Part shown: positions 1 to 7,782 of the stretch, one piece after another
How the letters are laid out: every line of letters begins with the position of its first letter
Numbering within the stretch: the first letter of the stretch is position 1
The notes under the pieces: model-generated
The model's database searches: none
Told to the model about the DNA's origin: nothing
The model's input: the letters and a program-made list of their open reading frames with translations, nothing else
Made by a program: the position numbers and the translations under genes
Assembly (NCBI GenBank): GCA_028456385.1
Contig: JALNQF010000930.1
Span: 1 to 10,711 of the forward strand
Origin: Ophiosphaerella korrae
Lineage: Eukaryota > Ascomycota > Dothideomycetes > Pleosporales > Phaeosphaeriaceae
DNA: 10,711 bases
Direction of reading: 5' to 3'

Positions 1-439
1 TAAAAATTATAATCGAAACTGTTTTATATTATATAGACTAGTAAATTAGTAATCTATTACGTAATATTTAGTTACGTACTAATATAGCTATTTTTTTATT
101 TTTTTATTTACTAAAAACTTAGTTAGGTAACTTAAGCTAAAATTTAGATTACGTAAGCTAATCTAACCCTATTAGGTATAGTTAGAATATAAAGTATTTT
201 TATACGTTAATTAAAAAGTTCTATTAAGTTGAATTTTGTATTAAAAAAAGACCTCGAAACACTTTAAATCCTAACTTAAGTTCGCTTAGTAATTAATAAT
301 CGTAGTAAGCTAAGATAAAGTTTAGTATTTTCTCTTTAATATACTTTTCAAGTTGTATTTTTAGCTAATTTATTTGTAGAGTTATCTAAAGTTAAAAAAT
401 ATAACTTTTTTTTAGTCTTTTTTTTATATTACCCTACTA
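1..439 (-). mobile_element. Tc1/mariner-like DNA transposon, terminal fragment (left copy)
   Basis: The reverse complement of this segment aligns over most of its length with 10086 to about 10540. The outer tip lies at 439: read on the minus strand it is TAGTAGGGTAATATA, against CAGTGGGGTGACACG in the right copy. All six differences are C-to-T or G-to-A at CpA, TpG or CpG. The dinucleotide TA at 440-441 is the expected Tc1/mariner target. The tip CAGTGGGGTG resembles, from memory, that of fungal Tc1-like elements such as impala. The body runs leftward out of the window. No transposase motif can be read, because stops are frequent. Homology to the right copy is weak around 100-190, so there are indels. 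The family call is an inference; the repeat relationship is seen directly. Confidence 0.7.
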
Positions 440-441
440 TA

Positions 442-600
442 GTAATATATATTATTAAAGTAGTATTAGTAATCTAATTTATAACTAAAAGTAATAATAC
501 TTTAATAATACTTATTAAAAATTATCTATTATTTATAGACTATTCTATAACTACTATATATTTTTTTATTATTAACTTTTAATTTACTTAATTTTTTTTA
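442..600 (+). repeat. Left LTR-like direct repeat (about 160 bp)
   Basis: This segment recurs in direct orientation at about 3117-3278. Shared runs include TAGTATTAGTA, CTAACTAAAAGTAATAAT (one mismatch here) and ATTAACTTTTA, in the same order and spacing with small gaps. Two direct copies about 2.5 kb apart are best read as the LTRs of a retrotransposon. The left edge abuts the TA target of the Tc1-like fragment, so the first bases of the LTR may be lost. Boundaries are accurate only to about 10-15 bp. Confidence 0.6.
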
Positions 601-3116
601 TAGCTTTAAGTAGTTAAGAGCTTAAAGTTTATTATACTTTACTAATTAAGTTATTAAAAGAAATAATATATAACTAGTATATAACTTAAGCTAATATAAT
701 AGTAAAAAAAATATTTAAAAAAGTAAGTAAAGTACTTCTAAGTAGCTATAAGTTAGATAATATTAACTAAGTAATAGTTAAAATAAAATTAAATATCTTA
801 ACTATATATTAAAAAAATAGAAAATAAAATTATAAAAATATATTAACTAAAATTAAAATTAAATTAAAGCTATTATAAAAAGCTTAGACTAGATAAAAGT
901 AGTTATAAAATAACTAGAGCTAAGTATAACTAAGAAACTACTTAAGCTACTTAAACTAAACTACTAATTTAAAAAAAGATATAGTATATAATAAATATAA
1001 AAAATTTAAATATATTTTAAAAAACTATAAAAGTAAAAACTTAAAAAAAAAACTTAGTTAAAAATAACTAAAACTAATTTTTTTTTTAAAAGTATAAAAT
1101 AAACTTTATAAGAAAGTAGTAATAAATAAAAAATAAAAGTAATTAATACTTTATTAAACTTTTTATTATAATAATACCTACTATATATACCTTTTATATA
1201 AGTAAAATGTAAAATAGTTATTATAAAAAAATAAAAAGTAGTAGTAATAAAAGAAAAAACTTAAAATTAACTTAAAAAAATAAAAAGTCTAAAAGATTTA
1301 CTAATGCAAAACTAAAAAAGAAAAAAGCTTTTAACTATTTTAATTACTACTTAAAAATAAGTAAAAAATAAAAATTAAGTTAAAATTAAAATTATAAAGT
1401 ATACTTTACTTAATAAAAAAAGCTATAATAGTTAGAGTATAAAGAGTATAGAAAAACTTATTATATAATAGTAATTTAGCTAAAAATACTTACTAGTTAT
1501 AAGTATAAAAAATTTAATAAAAAAAATATAAAGTTTATAGTATTATAATAATAAATAAGGTAATATAAAATTATAGTTAAAAAAATAGTATTATTTTAAA
1601 AAAAATATATAAAAAGTAAATAGAAGATATAAACTTAGTTTACTAGTAGTGTACTATATTTAGTAAAAATAATACTTAGCTAAAAAAAATATAAAAAAAT
1701 AAAAAAATAAAATAAACCTAGAATATCTAGTATAATATAAAGTAATATAAATATTATACTTAGATAATAGATACTATATATATAAGTAATTTAAAGAAAG
1801 AAATTATACTTAGCTTATATAAAAAAAAAGTTATAACTATTTTTAAACTATATAGAGTAAAGATATTAAAAGATAAAAATTAATTAAAATACTTAATAAA
1901 TAATATATAGCTATTAAATAAAATAAAACTAATTAGAAAATATAATTTAAAAAAACTATAATATAAATATATAAAAGATAAATACTTAAGATATAAAAAC
2001 TATAAATATTAAGTAAAGTAATAGCTTTAATAAAGTAGATAATATATAAAAAAGATAAAGTAAAAAAAGCTTAAAAAAATAATAGAGTTATATATTATAA
2101 AAATAAGTATATTCTAAAATAAAAGTAGAAGCTATAATTAAAAGTAAAGAAATAAATAACTTTATAAAAAAATAAAAAATATATTATATAATTAAATATA
2201 ATCTATTTTAAAAATTAATAAAGTTTAAAATAGTACTTTTTATATTAATACTAAAAATATTAAAGACTAAAAACTTTATTATAAATATAATAATAATTAA
2301 AAATAAATAATATATAATTTTAGAGATTCTATAGATATAAAAAGTAAACTTAAGAATTAATTAAAGAATAGAAAATATAACTTATTTTAAAAAAATATAT
2401 TAAAAGTTAATATTACTATATGTAATAGAAAATTCCTAGATAAATATAAAAAAAATAACTTATAAAGTATAAAATTTACTTTTTAAAATATAACCTATAG
2501 AACTTAGTAATAGACCTAGAAAAAAAAATATAAGCTAAAGCTTAGTTTATTAAAAAAAATAAAAAACTAAAATAAAATAAGTATTTATTAAAATTATAAA
2601 AAAAAATAGATATAAAATTTATAATATTTAGAGGTATATAAATTTATATTTATAGATAAAAAATAAATAAATAATAAAAGACTTTATATAAACTTAAAAA
2701 AAAATAATAAGTAAAAATTAATATTTTTTACTATATATATATAATATATAAAATAAGCTATAAAGAGTAAAGAGTATTATAAATCTAAATATTTAGAATA
2801 CTTTTTATTAGATCTAAATTAAAAAAAGTAATAAATAGAAAATAGTATTCTAAATATAATATAAACTATTTAAGTATATATTTATACTTTTTAAATTAAT
2901 TAATATAGTTTAAAAAGAATATATTATAGATATAATAAAAGATATTAAAATAGAGCTAATTAGCTTAGACTTAAATACTAATAAAGTATAAAATAAGTAA
3001 AGTAATAACTTAGATTAGAAAATAAACTATAACTAAAATATATAATATAATCTATAGATATATTAAGTATATAGATAGAATTATACTTTAAATTAATAGA
3101 TTAGTAGAAGTATGTA
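601..3116 (+). mobile_element. RIP-destroyed interior of an LTR-type retroelement
   Basis: This is the stretch between the two LTR-like repeats. The + strand is strongly A-rich and G occurs almost only in ApG, which fits a coding strand after heavy RIP. Stops are mostly TAA or TAG, as expected from former CAA, CAG or TGG codons. One stretch from about 2912 to 2990 stays free of stops for some 26 codons in one + frame, with a hydrophilic translation that I do not recognise. No gag, integrase or reverse transcriptase motif can be named with confidence. At about 2.5 kb it is shorter than a complete Copia or Gypsy interior, so it is internally deleted or non-autonomous. Superfamily is unassigned. 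Confidence 0.5.
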
Positions 3117-3278
3117 GTTAGTAAGAATATATATTACTAAAATAGTATTAGTACTCTAATTTCTAACTAAAAGTAATAATATATTAATATTATAAAAATT
3201 ATTATATTATTTTATAAGTTTATTACTTAATTATAATATATACTTTAGTTATTAACTTTTAGTCTACTAAAACTCTCT
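3117..3278 (+). repeat. Right LTR-like direct repeat (about 160 bp)
   Basis: This is the partner of the repeat at about 442-600, in the same orientation. It keeps a few extra bases at its left end (GTAAGAATATATATTACT), where the other copy is shortened next to the Tc1-like insertion. No target-site duplication can be shown, because the outer left edge is taken up by the Tc1-like element. Confidence 0.6.
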
Positions 3279-3281
3279 CTA

Positions 3282-3311
3282 AAGTACTTAGTAGTTAATA
3301 ACTAAGTACTT
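3282..3311. repeat. Perfect palindrome, 11-bp arms
   Basis: AAGTACTTAGT at 3282-3292 and its exact reverse complement ACTAAGTACTT at 3301-3311 enclose an 8-nt loop. It lies directly after the right LTR-like repeat. In sequence this AT-rich some palindromes arise by chance, but 11 of 11 with a short loop is notable. No function can be assigned. Confidence 0.6.
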
Positions 3312-3489
3312 AATTATAAAGTACTTAAATATATTTATATTTAGATATCTTAATAAAATCTTTATATTTTTAAAATTAAAAGAAAAATCAATATAATAAA
3401 TATATAATATACTAAAAAAACTAGTAAAAAATAATATTTTAAAATAAGAAAATTTAAGTTTAATATAAAACTATAAATAATATAAATTA

Positions 3490-3756
3490 ATTTAAAAATA
3501 ACTAATATTTTAAAACTTAAAAGAAGTATAGTAGTTTTATAAGCTAGTAAACTTTTATAAAAAACTTATAGTAAAATAGTTTTAGTATATAAAACTATTA
3601 ACTAAGCTTTTAAAAAAAGATATACTATTTAAATAAATATAAGAATAAGAAAATATATTTAACTAAATTAAAAGAAAGTTTATAAAAATCTTAGTTATTA
3701 GAATATATAACTTAGACTTAATAGTAATAGTAAAAATAAATATATTTAACTTAGTC
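3490..3756 (+). pseudogene. Gypsy (Ty3)-type reverse transcriptase/RNase H relic
   Basis: One + strand frame (codon phase of position 3544) reads as a degraded Gypsy pol segment. LVNFY at 3544-3558 matches the conserved (F)xGLxNFYR block at the end of the reverse transcriptase domain. Next come an LLTKLLKKD stretch (about 3592-3618), a Phe-Lys-stop where the family has F-x-W, and an AFxxLK-like block. VIRIYNLDL (3694-3720) is followed by VKIN (3730-3741), where the family has the TDAS start of RNase H. The in-frame stops are TAA or TAG at places where Gln or Trp is expected, as RIP would produce. The frame ends where the foldback element begins at 3757, and I could not find its continuation after 4142. 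No product can be made. The left limit is approximate. Confidence 0.72.
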
Positions 3757-4142
3757 TAGAGTTATAACTTTTAAGTAATTACTTATTTTTTTATCTAATT
3801 TTTAGTATAGGCTTTAGACTTAAGATTCTAGTAAAATTATATAAAATATTAGTTATATTAAAGATTAATTTTATTATAGCTAATTTTTTTTTTAAATATC
3901 TTATAATAATAGTAATACTTAAAAATAAGCTAAAAAATTATAAATATATAATTACTTACTAATTATTTTATATATTTTTATATATTACTAGTATTATAAC
4001 CTATATAATAAAATTTATAAAATTAAAATTAATTTATAATCTAACTAGTATTTTATATAACTTTACTAGAAATTTAAGTTTAAAGCTTATACTAAAATAA
4101 TTAGTTAAATAAATAAGTAAGTACTTAAAAGTTATAACTTTA
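3757..4142. mobile_element. Complete foldback (long inverted repeat) element with hAT-like tips
   Basis: The first and last roughly 170 bp are inverted copies of each other. The tips TAGAGTTATAACTTTTAAGT and, on the other strand from 4142, TAAAGTTATAACTTTTAAGT differ at one base, and similarity continues inward past TAGTATAGGCTTTAGACTTA / TAGTATAAGCTTTAAACTTA. The arms meet near 3950. A second copy starts at 9880 with the less mutated tip TAGGGTTGCAAC, whose YAGGG start is typical of hAT elements. There is no coding capacity, so it would be a non-autonomous MITE. It interrupts the Gypsy relic. A clean 8-bp target duplication is not visible (ACTTAGTC before, GTTTTAGT after), so the hAT assignment is an inference. 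Confidence 0.75.
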
Positions 4143-5290
4143 GTTTTAGTATATATTTTATAGATATTTTATAGTATAGTAGCTTTAAAGTATTTTTTTA
4201 GTTTTTTACTAAATTTATAGTTTACTATTTATAGTATATTTTTATTTTACTAGAATACTTAGTATAAAAAAAAACTATAAGCTAGTATTATTTTAATTTA
4301 AAAAGCTAGCTTTTAAAAAAATAGAAGTTTTTATATAAACTAAGTTATAGTATAATAAACTAAGTTATAGTATAATAAACTAAGTTATAGTATAATAAAC
4401 TAAGTTATAGTATAATAAACTAAGTTATAGTAATTATATACTATATTAGTATATTTAGTATTTAGTTTATAAAGATTTAAATTTTTAGTACTAGTTAGTA
4501 AAAGTTTTAGTAAAGTATAAAGTACTTTATAACTTAGTTTTTATAAATTAAGTACTAGTAATTTATATAAGTTTAAAAGTTTTTTTATTTTTTAGTACTA
4601 CTACTTAAGTATATATAGTAAGTATAAACTAAAGCTTTATAACTTATAAAGTTATTAAACTACTTTTTTTTAGTATATATATTTTTTTAAAATATTAGTA
4701 CTAGTACTAGTAAAAAAAAGTACTAGAAACTTTAATTAAAACTATAATATAGTAAACTTTAAAAGCTACTTAGTATACTATAGCTAAAGTAAAATCTAAT
4801 TTTAAGTAGTATAGTTTTTTTTAGCTAACTAAGCTTAATTAAAAGTTAGCTATAATTAGCTATTTTAGAGTAACTTTTATATAAGTAAAAAAGCTTATAA
4901 AAATAAAATATTTATAGAAATCTACTATTATATAAAGTAGACTTTATATAAGATAACTTAATAAAGTAGTTTTAATAATTAACTAAATAGAGTAAATAGT
5001 AAATAAAGATATCTAAGTAAGTACTAAGTATATATACTTAGTAGCTTACTAAGCGCTAACTAAAAGTTAAAGAGTAGTTAAATATTAGTAAGTTATAAAC
5101 TTACTAATATTAGTGTAAAAATAAAAGATATAAGAGATAACTTCTTTATAGGATATCTATTATATTTAGAATATATTTAAAATAAGTATATAGATAAAGT
5201 AGTTATATAACTATAAGTTAAGTTTAGTTAATATAAGGAAATTTTCTTTATAGCGTTTTACTTGTTTTAACTTAGTGCTATATTAACTAA
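4143..5290. other. AT-rich RIP-degraded sequence without recognisable genes
   Basis: The + strand turns T-rich here, opposite to 600-3750, which suggests that any former coding strand was the minus strand. Apart from the 20-bp tandem array I recognise no domain or repeat family; AGTACTAGTA-like words recur between about 4480 and 4730. From about 5100 onward CpG, CpA and TpG reappear gradually, so RIP fades toward the gene island rather than stopping at one base. Confidence 0.6.
4335..4432 (+). repeat. 20-bp minisatellite, about 4.9 copies
   Basis: The unit TAAGTTATAGTATAATAAAC occurs in four perfect copies from 4341 to 4420, followed by a partial copy to 4432 and preceded by the last 6 bases of the unit (4335-4340). 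The copies are identical even though the surrounding sequence is heavily mutated, so the array expanded after RIP or has been homogenised since. Confidence 0.95.
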
Positions 5291-5367
5291 GGTAAGCTTA
5301 TAGTTAGATAACCTGCTGCCTCTAGTCTGCTACCTTTTGTCACGGGTACTTTTTCATGCAACCCTCG

Positions 5368-5384
5368 GCCGGCCATAGGCCGGC
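5368..5384. repeat. GC-rich hairpin inside the solo LTR
   Basis: GCCGGCC and its exact reverse complement GGCCGGC enclose ATA. This is the first of two stems in the LTR. No function can be assigned; there is no U-tract to suggest a terminator. Confidence 0.8.
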
Positions 5385-5434
5385 TCCGGGCCTGCTACGA
5401 GTATCCCTAGTACATATATATACTATTCTATGCC

Positions 5435-5457
5435 CAGTATGCCTATTCGGCATACTG
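5435..5457. repeat. 9-bp-stem hairpin inside the solo LTR
   Basis: CAGTATGCC and GGCATACTG form a perfect 9-bp inverted repeat around the loop TATTC. Together with the stem at 5368-5384 it gives the LTR two compact palindromes about 50 bp apart. Confidence 0.8.
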
Positions 5458-5644
5458 TACCTCTTTTGGGGTCACGTCTGGTCTGGTGGCACAGAGTCCG
5501 GCCTCACACCTTTCCACCTTTCTACCTAAAATGGCCTGGTGTAGAGCGTGTCTATAGGGCCAATTAATCACCTTGTTAAATGGCAAAGCATTTAAGAAAT
5601 AACATTAAGTTAAATAACTAACTGCCTGATACAAGACCATCCAT

Positions 5645-6961
5645 CTAACAATACATAAACCAAGCGTGTTTCCCAATTTCCGCAGCAGCGAGACGACGGC
5701 TAGGCTGAAAAACCAGGACGCTTTCCAGCAGTTGGAGAAAAGTGGTGTGCTGATCTTGCGAGAGCTCCGGCACGTGTTTACGAATTTGGGAGTCCAAGGT
5801 GCGCTCTCGCCTGATCTGGTCATCAAACCACCGGTGTTTCCCTTCCATGTTTGCTAGTAGTCTTTCTTTATCGCAATATGATTCTTGCCACTCTTCTGGT
5901 AGGGCTCCAATCGTTTCAGTGGCCATTGCCAACGCCTCCTCATAGGAACCAAATGCTGTGGGGATCAGCACTCGAAACGTGTAAATCTCGAAAATAAGAC
6001 AACCAAGAGCCCAGAGATCAACAGCATAAGAAGGCGGGTACCCGAACTGCATCTCCGGGCTCGAGAATGACACAGGGGTTCCAAGCCCTTCAGGTACGTT
6101 GTTTCCGAAGAACGCTTCACCGAAGTCTGTTATAAGAACGTTACCGGACAGTTGCTCTATGTCGAGGCGAGAGTAGTTAAGCGCTTCAACAACATTAGTA
6201 GGAGCGAATCCTGGCGCAGGCGTGCCATCGAGGAGTAGGAGCGGAGTCGTCCTAGGCGGCTCCAAATAACGATAAATCTCATTTGCTGTCCAATCTCGAA
6301 GACCTTTAATTTCGAAAAGCACGTTGGAATCTGTGAGATCTGAATTCTAATAAGTCAAGGGAATTTCATTCAAATCCGGGATATAGCGCTTACCGCCGTG
6401 GCATATGCCGGCTGAGTGAAGGGCTGCAAGGCCTTCAGCTAGGTTTTGGGAGGCGACTTTTTGAAATGAAAGTGGAGGTCGTTTGCAGTACATGCTCAGA
6501 TGACTGAGGCTCGGCCCGCCAATATCTAATACCAAACATTGATGGACCCCGTTTGGCCCGCAAATTGTAAATGTTTCGTAGAGGTTTGTGATTTGAGCGC
6601 GGGCTGCAGAATTTTTAAGATGCTTTAAGACTTTCACCTCATGATCCGATGCGTCTGCTCTGAGGACTTTGAGCGCAACATTTCGATTTTCCTCCAAATC
6701 CCGAGCCAGCCAGACGAGTGCGAAGCCTCCGTTTCCCAGTTTGTGAATGATTTTGAACTTTCGCCTGATCACATCGTTCAGGTTAACAGGGTGATGTCCA
6801 CCAGGTCGGTACATATTCACATCCTCGACGTGGTCAAAGGCTGGACTCCGGAACAGCGACCGTTGCAGGCGTGAGGACGGTGGCGGGGGTGACGGCGGGG
6901 GGGGTGGCGGTGGCCGCAGCGATGGCCCCGGTGGCGAATTTCCAGCATTTTGAGGAGTCAT
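5645..6961 (-). CDS. SRPK-like serine/threonine protein kinase, two exons, 420 aa
   Basis: Exon 1 is 6961-6394 and exon 2 is 6339-5645; splicing gives 420 residues. It is predicted to phosphorylate Ser/Thr of partner proteins, and SRPK relatives act on SR splicing factors. A Pro-rich low-complexity N-terminus (about residues 17-30) precedes YRPGGHHPV (51-59), a typical lead-in of fungal SRPK-like kinases. The Gly loop is LGNGGFALV (75-83), the ATP lysine K98 in VALK, the likely helix C Glu E108, the catalytic loop HGDLTDSN (188-195, Gly in place of Arg of HRD, D190 present), DFG 261-263, SPE 283-285 and DLWALG from 297. About 65 residues separate the catalytic loop from DFG, as in short fungal SRPKs. 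The ATG has A at -3. No catalytic residue is missing, so it is probably active. The true substrate is unknown; fungi carry many lineage-specific copies of this family. Confidence 0.9.
6340..6393 (-). other. Intron of the SRPK-like kinase, 54 bp
   Basis: On the minus strand the donor is GTAAGC and the acceptor TTCAG, with a TTGAC branch-like site near the 3' end. Exon 1 ends in phase 1 after CACGGCG and exon 2 resumes with ATCTCACAG, rebuilding the codon for catalytic D190 and the motif HGDLTDSN. An alternative AG a few bases earlier (TTATTAG) would disrupt this motif, which decides the splice site. Confidence 0.92.
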
Positions 6962-7551
6962 ATTCGATGGACGAACAGGTGAAGCAGAACGGATCCTTGA
7001 TGCTCTGAACTGGGGACTTGTTGCTTTGTATCAAGCGCGATCAAAGGATGAGAAGCGGCACGGTTTGATGCAGCCTGCAGGTGGGAGTGTCAATGGACTA
7101 GCGCATCCCGATCGGGCATAAATAGCAAACATTCCCATTCACCCACGAAACATCCCAACCATGGCAATTAGTACTTTTCAAGAGATAACTTAACAGCCTA
7201 AGCCAATTAATCCAAAGCAAGCGCCTTGATACAAAACGGCTTCCTATGCCACACCCTGCTGCTCCTTGACTTTGGGAAATCCGCCATGGCACCTGCAGCT
7301 GCCGAGATGCTCTGCCACACTCCGTGCCGCCCCCTTACGACTTGCTCTGTCCTTCTTTTGCCCTTTCTTAGCCACTTATGCACCCCTAGTCGCCGACACC
7401 ATGTCTCTACCCGCCGAAACCTTGCCCTTATTCTCCGCCTCTTTTTCTCCAGCCAATATGCTCCTCTCCTCCCCCTCGTATTGTGGATCCTGTCTCGAGC
7501 CGCTACGCTTCGGAAAGTCTTTGTCGAACTCTTATATCCATTCAAATATAG

Positions 7552-7761
7552 ATGGCCTCCTTTTCTAAAACGACGTCTAGTCTAATGAATTTCCGGGTGT
7601 CTTTCGTATACCGCTATTTATATCGCCGTTATAAGGATGCCACTGCTTGTGCTGGATTGAACAGGGCTATAAATGAAGCTATGGACGTTTTCGCGACTTT
7701 CTCGAGAAGCAGATCAGTTCAACCGCATTCTTCGTTATTTTCTGGCGCTTACACTACTTAA
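7552..7761 (+). CDS. Small ORF (69 aa) upstream of and in frame with the hypothetical gene; doubtful
   Basis: This frame starts MASFSKTTSS, ends SGAYTT and stops at TAA, 21 bp before the next ATG at 7783, in exactly the same reading frame. The translation (basic, several Tyr and Arg, then INEAMDVFATF) has no domain I recognise. Three readings are possible. It may be 5' leader sequence, since the TATA-like box at 7668 lies inside it. It may be a separate small protein or uORF. Or it may be the former N-terminus of the next gene, cut off by one stop; CAA to TAA would be a RIP-type change. The sequence does not decide between them. Confidence 0.2.
   Translation: MASFSKTTSSLMNFRVSFVYRYLYRRYKDATACAGLNRAINEAMDVFATFSRSRSVQPHSSLFSGAYTT
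7668..7674 (+). promoter_or_regulatory. TATA-like box before the hypothetical gene
   Basis: TATAAAT lies 109 bp before the ATG at 7783, preceded by a G-rich GGGC. If used, transcription would start around 7700, inside a CT-rich stretch, leaving a leader of about 80 bases. Position and sequence are suggestive only. Confidence 0.35.
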
Positions 7762-7782
7762 GTCATTATTATCTGTATAGCC

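Larger units (their letters stand above)
5338..5508. mobile_element. Solo LTR, 171 bp, with CCTTT target duplication
   Basis: The segment begins TGTCACGGG and ends CCTCACA, giving the TG...CA ends of an LTR. It is flanked on both sides by the 5-bp word CCTTT (5333-5337 and 5509-5513), as left by a retroviral-type integrase. It contains two strong hairpins and keeps its CpG and CpA sites, so it was little affected by RIP. No internal retroelement sequence lies next to it, hence a solo LTR left by recombination. Strand is not determined. It sits between the AT block and the 3' end of the kinase gene. Confidence 0.65.
6962..7782. promoter_or_regulatory. Divergent intergenic region between kinase and hypothetical gene
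   Basis: The two gene starts face away from each other across about 820 bp, so this stretch must hold both promoters. On the + strand it contains CCAAT words at 7203-7207 and 7453-7457, a long pyrimidine-rich tract (about 7340-7490) of the sort often found before fungal transcription starts, and a TATA-like box at 7668. Several overlapping open frames cross 7207-7585 on both strands. None shows a recognisable motif, and I treat them as chance products of the pyrimidine-rich composition. Confidence 0.5.

Noticed and set aside
605..640. Primer-binding site (TAGTTAAGAGC) after the left LTR-like repeat
   Set aside because: It loosely resembles a RIP-mutated initiator-tRNA site, but in such AT-rich DNA the match is too weak and the LTR end too uncertain.
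4335..4432. Regular 20-bp repeats as a possible CRISPR array
   Set aside because: The units are contiguous with no spacers, and the sequence is clearly fungal. It is an ordinary minisatellite.
6641..6874. Plus-strand open frame opposite kinase exon 1
   Set aside because: It is antisense to a domain-supported exon, and its translation shows no motif.
7118..7128. CATAAATAG as a TATA box for the kinase
   Set aside because: On the minus strand it reads TATTTATG, a poor TATA match about 160 bp from the ATG. It cannot be separated from chance.
7226..7585. Overlapping frames of 100-119 codons on both strands in the intergenic region
   Set aside because: Several frames are open at once over pyrimidine-rich DNA with no motif, and they fit a promoter tract better than a gene.
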